Assembly: GCA_902761685.1 (NCBI GenBank)
Contig: CACWLI010000003.1
Span: 48,222-112,221, forward strand
DNA from: an uncultured Erysipelotrichaceae bacterium
GTDB taxonomy: Bacteria > Bacillota_I > Bacilli_A > RF39 > UBA660
DNA: 64,000 bases
Reading direction: 5' to 3'
Position 1 is the first letter of the stretch, and each line of letters begins with the position of its first letter. Under the pieces are notes generated by a model. It searched no databases, was not told the DNA's origin, and saw only the letters and a program-made list of their open reading frames with translations. Position numbers and translations under genes: made by a program. Shown here piece by piece: positions 37,288-46,587 of this stretch.

Positions 37288-38181
37288 ATGAATAAAACAC
37301 TATTAATTTTAGCAGCTGGTATGGGAAGCAGATACGGCGGAATGAAGCAAACAGAAAAATTTGGACCAAATGGTGAATTTATAATTGATTATTCAATATA
37401 TGATGCAATTAAAATGGGTTTTAATAAAGTAGTTTTTATTATAAAAAAAGAAAATTACAACTTATTTAGGGAAACAATTGGTTCAAGAATTGAAAATAAT
37501 GTAAAAGTTGAATATGTATTTCAAAATTTTGAAAATGTACCTGATAAGTTTAAAATCCCTGATGAAAGAGTAAAACCATTAGGTACAGCACATGCTGTTT
37601 TATGTGCAAAAAATAAAATTCATGAACCATTTATAATAATTAATGCAGATGATTTTTATGGAAGAGAAGCATTTGAAGTGGCAAGTAAATTTATCGATAC
37701 TAATAGTTCTAATGATATTGGCATAATAGGATATAGTGTTATTAATACATTAACAGAAAATGGTTCAGTTAAAAGAGGAGTTATTAGTGAAAATAATGGT
37801 ATTTTAAATAAAATAGTTGAAAGTAGTATTACAAAAATAGATGACAAAATTGAAGCTATTGCACTTGGTAATAATGAAAAAAGTATAATTGATGATAAAA
37901 CTAAGGTTTCAATGAATATGATTGCTTTAACGCCTAAATTTATCAATTATACTGAAGAAAAATTTGAAGACTTTTTATCTAGTGCTGATTTAAATAAAGA
38001 TGAATATTTAATTCCAGATGTTATTATGTCATATAAAGACGATAAACTAGGACAAGTTAAAGTTATTGATACTAATGCAAAATGGGTAGGTGTAACATAT
38101 AAAGAAGATAAAGATGGTGTACAAGAATATATAAATAAACTAATAGAAAATGGAGTATATAAAGAAGATTTATGGTCATAA
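37288..38181 (+). CDS. Nucleotidyltransferase, sugar-phosphate (RmlA-like) fold
   Basis: 297 aa. N-terminal Rossmann-type NTP-binding loop LAAGMGSRYGGMKQ (about 8-21; family GxGxRxxxxK), INADDFYG with the metal-binding aspartates, and VNMIAL-like strand SMNMIALTP. It resembles the putative nucleotidyltransferases of gut Bacillota and Bacteroidota that are annotated only as NTP transferase. It likely activates a sugar phosphate for cell-surface polymers. The substrate cannot be told from the sequence. Stands alone between two terminators, with an AGGAGG ribosome site. Confidence 0.85.
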   Translation: MNKTLLILAAGMGSRYGGMKQTEKFGPNGEFIIDYSIYDAIKMGFNKVVFIIKKENYNLFRETIGSRIENNVKVEYVFQNFENVPDKFKIPDERVKPLGTAHAVLCAKNKIHEPFIIINADDFYGREAFEVASKFIDTNSSNDIGIIGYSVINTLTENGSVKRGVISENNGILNKIVESSITKIDDKIEAIALGNNEKSIIDDKTKVSMNMIALTPKFINYTEEKFEDFLSSADLNKDEYLIPDVIMSYKDDKLGQVKVIDTNAKWVGVTYKEDKDGVQEYINKLIENGVYKEDLWS

Positions 38182-38200
38182 TTGACTATAAATCTTTTTT
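38166..38200 (+). terminator. Terminator overlapping the nucleotidyltransferase stop
   Basis: 13-bp stem AGATTTATGGTCA / TGACTATAAATCT (one G-U), loop TAAT containing the stop codon, T-run. Confidence 0.85.
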
Positions 38201-38252
38201 AATATATAATACTTCATAATTCATTATTTTTATTAAAAAAATAAGTAATGTA

Positions 38253-38261
38253 TGATATAAT
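38253..38261 (+). promoter_or_regulatory. Extended -10 promoter of tsaB-rimI-tsaD
   Basis: TGATATAAT (TG 38253-38254, TATAAT 38256-38261), about 23 bp before tsaB. The -35 is poor. Confidence 0.55.
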
Positions 38262-38283
38262 GTACAAGGAAAAGAGGTGCAAT

Positions 38284-38838
38284 ATGATATTGTTTATTGA
38301 CACACATGCAGAGTTGATAACCATTGCATTAAAAAATAAAAATGATTTATTTATAAAGACACAAGAAAGTGAATATAGTCACTCAATATATACAATGCCT
38401 ATGATTGTTAGTTTATTTAATGATAATAAATTAAATGTTAGTGACTTGGAAAAAATAATTGTAGTTAATGGACCTGGAAGTTTTACAGGTATTAGAATAG
38501 GTTTATCTATTGCTAAAACTATGGCATATGCATTAAATATTAAAATAAATACTATATCAAGTTTAACTGCATATTTAGTTAGTTGTGAAGAAAATGTTAA
38601 AAGAAAAGCTGTTATAGAAGATAATAAAGGATTTTATATAAGCGCAATGGATGAAAATAATAATATAATTGTAAATGAATATTATAGTGAAGTAGATGAT
38701 TGTAATTATCCACAATTTCCTAAGAAACTAGATATTGAAAAAATAATTAATTATTGTGAAAATGTTGAATGTGTTAATCCTCATTTTGTAAAAGCAAATT
38801 ATGTTAAGAAAATAGAGGTAGAAAAAAATGATAAATAA
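38284..38838 (+). CDS. tsaB: tRNA t6A37 synthesis protein TsaB
   Basis: ASKHA-fold partner of TsaD and TsaE in making N6-threonylcarbamoyl-A37. MILFIDTHAELITIAL, VVNGPGSFTGIRIGLSIAKTMA and a shortened second lobe. I start at the ATG at 38284 with GAGGTG upstream. The 12-codon upstream extension of the frame covers the -10 region. 184 aa against about 230 usually. Overlaps rimI by 11 nt. Confidence 0.92.
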   Translation: MILFIDTHAELITIALKNKNDLFIKTQESEYSHSIYTMPMIVSLFNDNKLNVSDLEKIIVVNGPGSFTGIRIGLSIAKTMAYALNIKINTISSLTAYLVSCEENVKRKAVIEDNKGFYISAMDENNNIIVNEYYSEVDDCNYPQFPKKLDIEKIINYCENVECVNPHFVKANYVKKIEVEKNDK

Positions 38839-39160
38839 AGAGTTTTTAAGTGAAACAGATTCAGTATATAACTATCTGGAAAATGAAAAAATACTTGGTT
38901 ATCTGGAAATTAGGTTAGTAGATGGTGTTTTAGATATAATGAATTTATTTGTAAATGAAGAAAATAGAAGACATGGAATAGCAACAGCTCTAATGAATGA
39001 AGTGATTGATAAAGAAGATTACAATAGAATTATGTTAGAAGTAAATGAAAATAATAATGAAGCTTTAAGATTGTATAGTAAACTTGGATTCAAGGAAATT
39101 AGTTTAAGAGAAAGATATTATGGTGAAGACACTGCCATAATTATGGAGAAGGTGAAGTAA
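38828..39160 (+). CDS. rimI: RimI-like GNAT acetyltransferase
   Basis: 110 aa GNAT fold. Acetyl-CoA loop RRHGIATALM (consensus Q/RxxGxG/A) and the C-terminal NNEALRLYSKLGFKEISLRERYY, the RimI signature (ALxLYxKxGFxxxxxRxxYY). RimI acetylates the N-terminus of ribosomal protein S18. It is about 35 aa shorter than usual at the N-terminus. Between tsaB and tsaD, the standard location. Overlaps tsaD by 1 nt. Confidence 0.9.
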   Translation: MINKEFLSETDSVYNYLENEKILGYLEIRLVDGVLDIMNLFVNEENRRHGIATALMNEVIDKEDYNRIMLEVNENNNEALRLYSKLGFKEISLRERYYGEDTAIIMEKVK

Positions 39161-40161
39161 TGAAAGATGTATATATTTTAGCAGTAGAATCTTCTTGTGA
39201 TGAAACAAGTGTAAGTATTATAAAAAATGGATATGAAGATGTTGCAACTGTAATTAACTCACAAATAGATGTCCATACTAAATATGGTGGAGTTGTACCT
39301 GAAGTTGCAAGTAGATTACATTTAGAAAATATAACAATGGTTATAGATGAATGTTTAGAAAGAGCAAATATGAAATTAGAAGATATGGATGCATTTGCAT
39401 GTACATATGCTCCTGGTTTACTTGGAAGTTTACTTGTTGGAGTAGAAGCTACTAAAGCCTTATCTTTTATATATAATAAACCTTTTATTGCAACAAATCA
39501 TATGATGGGGCATATATATGCTAATATGATTGGCAATAAATTAGAATATCCATTACTATCATTAATAGTTTCTGGTGGCCATACAGATCTTATATTAATG
39601 AAAAGTGAAAATGAGTTTGAGTATCTTGGTCAAACACTTGATGATGCCATTGGAGAAGCATATGATAAAGTAGCAAGAATTCTTGATTTACCATATCCAG
39701 GAGGACCAAATGTTGATAAGTATGCTAAAGAAGGTAAACCAACATATAAAATGCCTCAAATTTTAAATGATGATTCATTTAACTTTAGTTTTAGTGGAAT
39801 TAAAAGCCATGTTAATAATTTGGTACATAATGAACATCAAAGAGGAAAAGAAGTTAACAAGTATGATATAGCATGTTCTTTTCAAACTTGTGTAACTAAT
39901 CATTTAGTTGATAGAGTAAAAAGAGCTTTAATTAAGTACAATTTAAAAACATTTTTAATTAGTGGAGGAGTTGCAGCTAATTCATATATTCGTGAAGAAT
40001 TAAACAAGATGTGTAATGAAATAGGAGTAGAAATGCATATGCCTCCTATAAAATATTGTACTGATAATGCAGCCATGATAGGAGCTGCAGCATATGTTTT
40101 ATACAAGCATAAACAATTTGCACCTTTATCTACAAATGCTCAAAGTCATGCTAAACTATAG
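39160..40161 (+). CDS. tsaD: tRNA N6-adenosine threonylcarbamoyltransferase TsaD
   Basis: Transfers threonylcarbamoyl to A37 of ANN-decoding tRNAs. ILAVESSCDETSVSI at the N-terminus, metal site NHMMGH (113-118, His-x3-His), SGGHTDL, GEAYDKVAR, PGGPNVDK, SGGVAANSYIRE and the C-terminal TDNAAMI. 333 aa, full length. The last gene of the t6A operon. tsaE and tsaC are not in the window. Confidence 0.97.
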   Translation: MKDVYILAVESSCDETSVSIIKNGYEDVATVINSQIDVHTKYGGVVPEVASRLHLENITMVIDECLERANMKLEDMDAFACTYAPGLLGSLLVGVEATKALSFIYNKPFIATNHMMGHIYANMIGNKLEYPLLSLIVSGGHTDLILMKSENEFEYLGQTLDDAIGEAYDKVARILDLPYPGGPNVDKYAKEGKPTYKMPQILNDDSFNFSFSGIKSHVNNLVHNEHQRGKEVNKYDIACSFQTCVTNHLVDRVKRALIKYNLKTFLISGGVAANSYIREELNKMCNEIGVEMHMPPIKYCTDNAAMIGAAAYVLYKHKQFAPLSTNAQSHAKL

Positions 40162-40172
40162 TTTACAAAATA

Positions 40173-40203
40173 AAAAGATATATTGAACAATATATCTTTT
40201 TTT
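40173..40203. terminator. Bidirectional terminator between tsaD and the glycosyltransferase
   Basis: 13-bp perfect stem AAAAGATATATTG / CAATATATCTTTT, loop AA. A- and T-runs on both sides serve both convergent transcripts. Confidence 0.88.
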
Positions 40204-41062
40204 ATAAGTAATTTTCGTCAAAACCTATTTTTTCTCTAATTAAATAACATGTTTTATTATCTTTGTTTTTACAATTACAAATAATACTTGTTAAAAATAA
40301 TATAGTTGTATTAAATAAAAATAAGAACAATAGTATAACGTTATTACTAACAGTAAATATATTTAAAATTGAAATAACTAATAATGCAAATGTAATTGAT
40401 AATAGTAAATAACTAATATATTTTATTATGTTAAGTGGATTGTTAGAATAACTATATAATTTTTTAAAGGAAATATTAGTTATGTTATTTCTACACTCGA
40501 ATTTTAAATAATATGTATTAAAACCTATTAATTCAAAAATATATTTTGAAAATCTGTAATTGTTTGACATTTGAATTACAGCATCTACAACATTTCTTTT
40601 CATAACTCTATAGTATGTTTTGTTAATATCAAAATCTAAATCTAATATTTTATTAATTGAATTATTTTTTATTTTTTCAAATCCTTTTAGTTGTAAATTA
40701 GAATACATACAAACTTGATCATACTGAGAATTATTAATAATAAATTCAGTCATTTTAGATATATGAGAAACATTTGCTTGCAATTCCATATCGTATATAC
40801 AAACTAGTTCATGTTTTGAATTTTTTAAGCCTACATAAATAGAAGTATCTTTTCCATGAGTTTTGGATAAACTAATTATCTTTACGTTTTCTTCATCGTT
40901 TGAATAAATGTTTTTTAAGATTTCTAAACTTTTATCATTTGAGTAATCATCAATAAATATAAATTTATGTTTAATATTTTTTAATTCATCATTTATCTTA
41001 TTATAAATATTTAATATATTTTTTTCTTTATTATATATAGGTATTATTATATCTAATGTCAT
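40202..41062 (-). CDS. Family 2 glycosyltransferase of the DPM1/GtrB type with two C-terminal membrane helices
   Basis: 286 aa from the ATG at 41060-41062. The GT-A domain has TLDIIIPIYNKEKNI at the N-terminus, FIFIDDYSNDKS, and YDMELQA where GtrB-like enzymes usually read DADLQ. TYYRVMKRNVVDAV resembles the family's FRLxxRxVxDxL. Two hydrophobic helices (about 221-242 and 252-274) follow. Such enzymes move a sugar to undecaprenyl phosphate. The sugar is unknown. The longer frame up to 41098 lies within the deaminase gene. An AGGAG lies 13 nt upstream, a long spacing. Confidence 0.8.
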   Translation of the reverse strand: MTLDIIIPIYNKEKNILNIYNKINDELKNIKHKFIFIDDYSNDKSLEILKNIYSNDEENVKIISLSKTHGKDTSIYVGLKNSKHELVCIYDMELQANVSHISKMTEFIINNSQYDQVCMYSNLQLKGFEKIKNNSINKILDLDFDINKTYYRVMKRNVVDAVIQMSNNYRFSKYIFELIGFNTYYLKFECRNNITNISFKKLYSYSNNPLNIIKYISYLLLSITFALLVISILNIFTVSNNVILLFLFLFNTTILFLTSIICNCKNKDNKTCYLIREKIGFDENYL

Positions 41063-41078
41063 TATTTTTAATTCACTC

Positions 41079-41567
41079 CTAATATCCTTTTGTTCCATTT
41101 AAACTATCATCATTTTCAATTAATTCACTAACCATTATTTCTCTATATTTTTCTTTAGAATCTCTAAATACCATTTTTGTTATTCCACTATTAATAATAA
41201 ATCTTTTACACATTGCACATGGCATAGAATTCTTTACATATTCATTTGTTTTTGCATCTACACCAACTTCATACAATGTTGCGCCAATCATATCACTCCT
41301 AGAAGCTGATATAATAGCATTTTGTTCTGCATGGACACTTCTACAAAGTTCATATCTTTCTCCACGTGGAATATTTAACTCTTCCCTTATACAAGTACCA
41401 ATATCAGTACAATTTTTTCTTCCTCTTGGTGCGCCGTTATAACCGGTTGATATTATTTCATCATCTTTTACAATAACTGCTCCCCATTTTCTTCTTAAGC
41501 ATGTAGATCTTTCTAGTGCTGCTTCAGCTATATCTAAATAATAGTTGTTTTTATCAATTCTTTTCAT
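41079..41567 (-). CDS. dCMP deaminase family protein (ComEB-like)
   Basis: 162 aa. The zinc site is formed by SVHAEQNAI (catalytic Glu) and MPCAMCKR, with the dCMP-deaminase features CLRRKWGAVIVKDDEIISTGYNG and GTCIREE before the active site. It supplies dUMP for thymidylate synthesis; in B. subtilis comEB lies in the comE locus but is not needed for DNA uptake. Likely operon with the downstream glycosyltransferase. An extended -10-like TGATAAAAT lies about 25 bp upstream. Confidence 0.92.
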   Translation of the reverse strand: MKRIDKNNYYLDIAEAALERSTCLRRKWGAVIVKDDEIISTGYNGAPRGRKNCTDIGTCIREELNIPRGERYELCRSVHAEQNAIISASRSDMIGATLYEVGVDAKTNEYVKNSMPCAMCKRFIINSGITKMVFRDSKEKYREIMVSELIENDDSLNGTKGY

Positions 41568-41659
41568 TTTACTACCTCTTTTAAATTATTTTATCATAAA
41601 GAAAATAATATTTAAATAATTTTGTCATTTTTTAAATATAATATGAGTATTATTTATTG

Positions 41660-44218
41660 ATGAATAATATTAAAGGATTAAATAAAAAAGAAGTTATAGA
41701 ATCTAGAGATAAATATGGAAGTAATAAATTAACTTTAAAAAAGAAAAATTCATTTTTTAAACTGATATTAGAGTCTTTAAATGACCCAATTATTAAAATA
41801 CTTTTGGTTGCATTAGCAATAAAAATTATTTTTTTATTTCATGACTCAAATGTGTATGAAACATTAGGGATAGCTATTGCCGTTTTTTTAGCTTCATTTA
41901 TTTCGGCTATTTCTGAATACGGAAGTGAAAAAGCTTTCGAAAAGATTTCTGAAGAAAATAGTATTATTAAAACAAAAGTAATAAGAGAAGGAATTAAACA
42001 AGTTATTAACATGGATGAAATCGTAGTAGGAGATATAGTTTTATTAGAAAACGGCGACAAAATTCCAGCAGATGGTATTATTATTGATGGAGAAATTTAT
42101 GTTGATGAAAGTTCATTAACAGGTGAAACAATAGAAAAAATCAAGAAGGTTAATGATGAAGTATATATGGGAAGCATTGTATGTGAGAGAAAAGCAACTA
42201 TAAGAATTACTTTAGTTGGAGATAAAACATACTATGGTAGAATAGCCAGTGATATTCAAGAAAAGAGTACACCAAGTTCATTAAAACTTAAACTGTCAGA
42301 TTTAGCAAAAACCATAAGTAAATTTGGATATATTGGCGCTATATTGGTTTTTCTATCATATATGATAAATGCAGTTATTATTCCAAACAATTTTAATTTA
42401 AATAGTATTTTTAATTTTCAAACATTTTTCCCTCATTTCATTTATGCATTAACATTATGTGTTGCTGTTATTGTTATGGCAGTTCCAGAGGGACTTCCAA
42501 TGATGATTACATTAGTTTTGTCATCAAATATGAAAAGACTACTAAATAAAAATGTTCTTGTTAGAAAATTAGTTGGTATAGAAACATCTGGATCTTTAGA
42601 TATATTATTTACAGATAAAACAGGTACTTTAACAGAAGGAAAACTTAAAGTTATAAATTTTGTTGATGGCGATTTAAATGAATATAAGAGTTATAAATTA
42701 ATAGAAGATTGCAAATTTAATGAGATTGTTTATCAGTCTTTAATTTATAATAATGATTCCTTTTTAATAAATAATAAAAGTGAAGGTGGAAATACTACTG
42801 ATAGAGCAATCATGGAGTTTGTAAAAAGTGATAAAAAGAATAAATATACTATTATCAATAAAATTGATTTTAATAGTAAAATTAAATATTCTGTTGTAAA
42901 AACAAATTATAATAATGGAACTAATTTTTATAAAGGTGCATATGAAATAATATTAGATAAATGTTTATATTACTTCGATAAAAATGGAGATAAAAAGATA
43001 TTAAATAAAGATAAAATTAAGAATTATATCAAAACTAAAACGAGTGAAGGAATGAGAGTTCTAGCATTGTCAATGAGCAAAGATGATATTTATCATGTTT
43101 TAATAGGATTTATTATATTAAAAGATAACATTAGAAAAGAATCATATAGTGCAATTAACAATATACAAAATGCTGGTATACAAGTTGTTATGGTTACAGG
43201 AGATGCTAGAGAAACTGCATTCTCTATTGCAAAAGACTTAAACATAATTACCTCAGAAAATGATCTTATATTAACAAGTGAAGAATTTAATAAATTAACA
43301 GATGATGAAGTTAAATTACTAATGAATAGAATTAAAGTGCTAAGTAGAAGTTTACCAGAAGATAAAAATAGATTAGTAAGATTAGCTATAGAAAATAATT
43401 TAATAACTGGAATGACAGGAGATGGAGTTAATGATGCTCCTGCATTGAAAAAAGCTAGTGTTGGATTTTCAATGGGGAGTGGTACAGAAATTGCTAAAGA
43501 AACAAGTGACATAGTTATACTTGATAATAATATTAATTCTATTTGTACTGCTATTTTATATGGAAGAACGATATATAAAAGTATTAGGAAATTTATTATT
43601 TTTCAGTTAAGTGTTAATTGTTGTGCTGTTTTATTAAGTATAATTGGACCATTTCTTGGTATATTATCTCCAATTACTGTTGTACAAGTTTTATGGGTTA
43701 ACATGGTAATGGATACATTTGCAGGATTAGCATTTTCTTTTGAGCCAGCTCTAAAAGAATATATGAATGGTAAACAAGAAAATGATAATAAAATAATTAA
43801 TAGTTATATGAAAAATCAAATTTTTTTTGATGGTTTCTATTCTATGATCATTTGTATATGGTTTTTAAAATCAAATTTTATTAAATCATTATATAGATAT
43901 GATATTAATGATAAATATTTAATGACAGCTTTTTTTGGCCTATTTATATTTATTGATATATTTTTAGCGTTTAATGCAAGAACTCATAGAATAAATACTT
44001 TTTCCAATCTTCTTAAAAATAAAATCTTCTTATTAATATTTATTTTTATTTCAATTGTACAAATAAACCTAATATATTTTGGGGGAGAAATATTTAGAAC
44101 AACAGGCTTAACAATTTATGAATTTGAAATAATGCTAATAATTGCATTTTCTGTAATTCCTTTTGATATTATAAGAAAGATAATTTTAAAAAGAAAAAGA
44201 GTTAAAATGGGTGTTTAA
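41660..44218 (+). CDS. P-type cation ATPase, Ca2+-transporting (P2B/PMCA-like)
   Basis: 852 aa membrane pump. Cytosolic TGET actuator motif, M4 with VPEGLPM (Ca2+ ligand pattern), phosphorylation site DKTGTLTEG (Asp319), hinge TGDGVNDAPALKKA, and the P2 C-terminal helices (M5-M10) with NCCAVLLSIIG, VLWVNMVMD and FFGLFIFIDIFLAF. The N-domain is short. ATG 41660 (a TTG just before it is also in frame) lies about 11 nt behind the expected transcript start and has no ribosome site. The last codons form half of a bidirectional terminator. Confidence 0.9.
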   Translation: MNNIKGLNKKEVIESRDKYGSNKLTLKKKNSFFKLILESLNDPIIKILLVALAIKIIFLFHDSNVYETLGIAIAVFLASFISAISEYGSEKAFEKISEENSIIKTKVIREGIKQVINMDEIVVGDIVLLENGDKIPADGIIIDGEIYVDESSLTGETIEKIKKVNDEVYMGSIVCERKATIRITLVGDKTYYGRIASDIQEKSTPSSLKLKLSDLAKTISKFGYIGAILVFLSYMINAVIIPNNFNLNSIFNFQTFFPHFIYALTLCVAVIVMAVPEGLPMMITLVLSSNMKRLLNKNVLVRKLVGIETSGSLDILFTDKTGTLTEGKLKVINFVDGDLNEYKSYKLIEDCKFNEIVYQSLIYNNDSFLINNKSEGGNTTDRAIMEFVKSDKKNKYTIINKIDFNSKIKYSVVKTNYNNGTNFYKGAYEIILDKCLYYFDKNGDKKILNKDKIKNYIKTKTSEGMRVLALSMSKDDIYHVLIGFIILKDNIRKESYSAINNIQNAGIQVVMVTGDARETAFSIAKDLNIITSENDLILTSEEFNKLTDDEVKLLMNRIKVLSRSLPEDKNRLVRLAIENNLITGMTGDGVNDAPALKKASVGFSMGSGTEIAKETSDIVILDNNINSICTAILYGRTIYKSIRKFIIFQLSVNCCAVLLSIIGPFLGILSPITVVQVLWVNMVMDTFAGLAFSFEPALKEYMNGKQENDNKIINSYMKNQIFFDGFYSMIICIWFLKSNFIKSLYRYDINDKYLMTAFFGLFIFIDIFLAFNARTHRINTFSNLLKNKIFLLIFIFISIVQINLIYFGGEIFRTTGLTIYEFEIMLIIAFSVIPFDIIRKIILKRKRVKMGV

Positions 44219-44227
44219 CTCTTTTTT
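44194..44227. terminator. Bidirectional terminator inside two convergent gene ends
   Basis: 13-bp stem AAAAAGAGTTAAA / TTTAACTCTTTTT, 7-nt loop. The Ca-ATPase (stop 44216-44218) and the RNB gene (stop 44215-44217) overlap by 4 nt within it. Confidence 0.85.
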
Positions 44228-45945
44228 AATAGTTTTACAGCTCTATTATATTCACTTCTCATTAATGATATTTCTGTGCTTCTTTGATTAAAATAATTAA
44301 TTAATTCTAAATATTCATCATAATCAAAATTAAAATCTATATCATTAAAGTAGAATTTATGTAATAAATATTCGTTATATAAATCAGGATATCTTCTAAG
44401 TGGATCTGTTGAATGCGAATAAATAGCTAAATTTAGTCCATTATGATAAAGAGGAATATATGAATATTTACTTACTAAGTAAATGCTTTTTATTACTTTG
44501 TCAAGTGAATCGTCTGTTTGTATTCCCAATTTATTAATTAAATTATCTAAATATGATTTGCCTTGAGTTCTATATACATAAGGAAAATTATTGTTACAAG
44601 CAATTGTTGCTACAATGTTATTGTATAAAACCATTAATTCACTAATTATTTTATCACTTTTATGAACTACAACATTTTTTTCAATACTATCTTTGTCTTT
44701 CTTGCTCCAATAATCTTTCTTTTTTTTGTTTTTACTTTCTAATATTTTTGAAATATTATATAAACTAATTAAATCCTTTTGTAATTCACTATTTTGTTTT
44801 CTATCTATTATTAAATCACTACTAGAAAATGAAAAACTATCTGAAATCTTTATAGTTTCTTCTTTTAATTTATAATCTATAATTTTACCATTTACATCTA
44901 ATATAACATATAATGAGATTACTGGTTTTACTTCACCTTCATTTAAAGAAAATATATTTTCAGTATTATATGAAAAAATTCTTGAAGTCAAGTTAAAGTT
45001 TTTATAATTATTCCTTGCTTGTATATCTATATTACTATTTGGAATAACAAATTTACCAGGATCTGTAATATGTATTCCAATTATAGTATTAGTTCCATCT
45101 AATTTAATACTTATAGCATCATCTCTAACTCTTGTATTTTCAGAATCAATTGTTAAAAATCTTCCGGTTGTAAAAATTTCTTTAGGTGTATAAAACTGTA
45201 ATTCTTCTAAGTTTTTAACAATTCCATATTTATTTAATATTTCATCTGGATTAAGAGATCTTTTTACACCATGTATAATATAATATATCTCATTTGCAAA
45301 TTCATTTGTTTCTGTACTTATCTCATTCAAATCTTTTATATATTTTTCTTTATCAATACTTGAGCTATAAAAAATTTTTAAAAGAGCTATATAATAATAA
45401 ATAGATGGTTCATTAAATTCAAGTGCAAGTAATGCTTTTTTAAATGTGTAATTAAATAAAACGTTATTTTCTTTGATAATTGCTCCTTTATTAGTATTTA
45501 ACATCTTTTTAATAATATTTATATCTTCTTTTCGATCTATAAGATTTTTTATCAATTTAATTAAGTCATCTACATTAATGTTTTTGTCTAATATTATTTC
45601 ATCAAGTTTATTTGCACAATTTAGAAGAGTATCACTATGGAATTTATTTGAGTATGCTAATATAGATTCTCTTGCTTTTTTAATTCTAATTCTATTAACA
45701 ACAACTTCTTCTTCATTAAAGTCCTCATTATTACAAAGAATATAAATTAAATCTGTAAGCTTAACTATGTATTGAAAAAAATACTCTTTATTTTCAATAT
45801 TACCAATAACGTAATTAAGTTTTTTAAAAGATTTTCTTATGAGTTGCTTATTATTTATAGATAGTTTATCAATTAATTCATTAATAGTTTCTTTATTAAA
45901 GATACCTTTGTCTATAAAATTGTTAAATATATCTACATCATTCAT
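44215..45945 (-). CDS. RNB-domain (RNase II/R-like) protein with atypical active site and N-terminus
   Basis: 576 aa. Residues about 1-250 are helical and match nothing I recognise. The second half is an RNB domain: TIDSENTRVRDDAISI (usual TIDGxDARDFDDA), IGIHITDPGKFV (usual VHIADVSxYV), FPYVYRTQG, and YSHSTDPLRRYPDLYNEYLL (usual YTHFTSPIRRYxDL). Of the four active-site aspartates, the second is valine. There is no N-terminal cold-shock pair and no C-terminal S1 domain, so RNA feeding must differ from RNase R. GGAG ribosome site 5 nt before the ATG. Probably an RNA exonuclease or RNA-binding derivative. Confidence 0.75.
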   Translation of the reverse strand: MNDVDIFNNFIDKGIFNKETINELIDKLSINNKQLIRKSFKKLNYVIGNIENKEYFFQYIVKLTDLIYILCNNEDFNEEEVVVNRIRIKKARESILAYSNKFHSDTLLNCANKLDEIILDKNINVDDLIKLIKNLIDRKEDINIIKKMLNTNKGAIIKENNVLFNYTFKKALLALEFNEPSIYYYIALLKIFYSSSIDKEKYIKDLNEISTETNEFANEIYYIIHGVKRSLNPDEILNKYGIVKNLEELQFYTPKEIFTTGRFLTIDSENTRVRDDAISIKLDGTNTIIGIHITDPGKFVIPNSNIDIQARNNYKNFNLTSRIFSYNTENIFSLNEGEVKPVISLYVILDVNGKIIDYKLKEETIKISDSFSFSSSDLIIDRKQNSELQKDLISLYNISKILESKNKKKKDYWSKKDKDSIEKNVVVHKSDKIISELMVLYNNIVATIACNNNFPYVYRTQGKSYLDNLINKLGIQTDDSLDKVIKSIYLVSKYSYIPLYHNGLNLAIYSHSTDPLRRYPDLYNEYLLHKFYFNDIDFNFDYDEYLELINYFNQRSTEISLMRSEYNRAVKLLKKS

Positions 45946-46030
45946 AGTAACTCCAAACTTATTTATAATATATCACATATCAATTTATAAAAACAAGTAA
46001 ATGTGTTATAATTTATTTAAGGAGTTAGAA

Positions 46031-46462
46031 ATGTTTAAATATAAAAAGATAACAATTTATTCATCAACAATTTTATATATATTTTTTTCAATTATCGAAT
46101 TAATTAAATATTTGAAATGTAATTCTACATTGTATGGAGTTTTTTATTTAATAATCAACTTGTTTATTATTTTTTTATTAGTACCATGCACATATAATTA
46201 TAAGAAGTATTATTCAATTGCAAGAATTAGTAAACTAATTATTATTGTTGCGTTGGGTTTATTTAACAGTTTTATACTGGAACATATATTAATTAATTCA
46301 ATGAGTTATATGGACAGCTCAAAAGAATATATTGATTCAATATTTATATATAAAGATATTCTTAAAGTTATTATATATTTTATTTTAATGTGTTTTACAA
46401 TATTTGAATTTAAAGTTGAAAAGGTTATTAATAAGAATATTAGCAAGAAAGAACTTGACTAA
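46031..46462 (+). CDS. Hypothetical membrane protein, four transmembrane segments
   Basis: Not recognised. 143 aa with hydrophobic stretches at about 10-25, 34-55, 68-87 and 112-132, a basic N-terminus and a charged, Lys-rich C-terminus, so both ends are probably cytosolic. The ATG at 46031 has AAGGAG 6 nt upstream. The ten codons before it cover an extended -10 (TGTTATAAT). No conserved motif was seen. It lies alone between the divergent RNB gene and the tandem promoters of the next operon. Confidence 0.6.
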   Translation: MFKYKKITIYSSTILYIFFSIIELIKYLKCNSTLYGVFYLIINLFIIFLLVPCTYNYKKYYSIARISKLIIIVALGLFNSFILEHILINSMSYMDSSKEYIDSIFIYKDILKVIIYFILMCFTIFEFKVEKVINKNISKKELD

Positions 46463-46482
46463 TATTTTTTTTGTGGTATAAT
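46455..46482 (+). promoter_or_regulatory. Upstream tandem promoter of the surface-protein operon
   Basis: -35 TTGACT (46455-46460), 16-bp spacer, -10 TATAAT (46477-46482). It overlaps the stop of the preceding gene. The 13-mer TTTGTGGTATAAT is shared with the second promoter. Confidence 0.7.
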
Positions 46483-46528
46483 ATAAGCCAATAAGTCAGG
46501 GTTTAGATTATCCAGAAATAGATAAAAC

Positions 46529-46557
46529 TTGACAAAATAGTAAATTTGTGGTATAAT
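46529..46557 (+). promoter_or_regulatory. Main promoter of the surface-protein operon
   Basis: -35 TTGACA (46529-46534), 17-bp spacer, -10 TATAAT (46552-46557). Consensus in both hexamers. AAGGGGG ribosome site follows. Confidence 0.88.
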
Positions 46558-46587
46558 CTATACACAATTTATTAAGGGGGAAAAATT

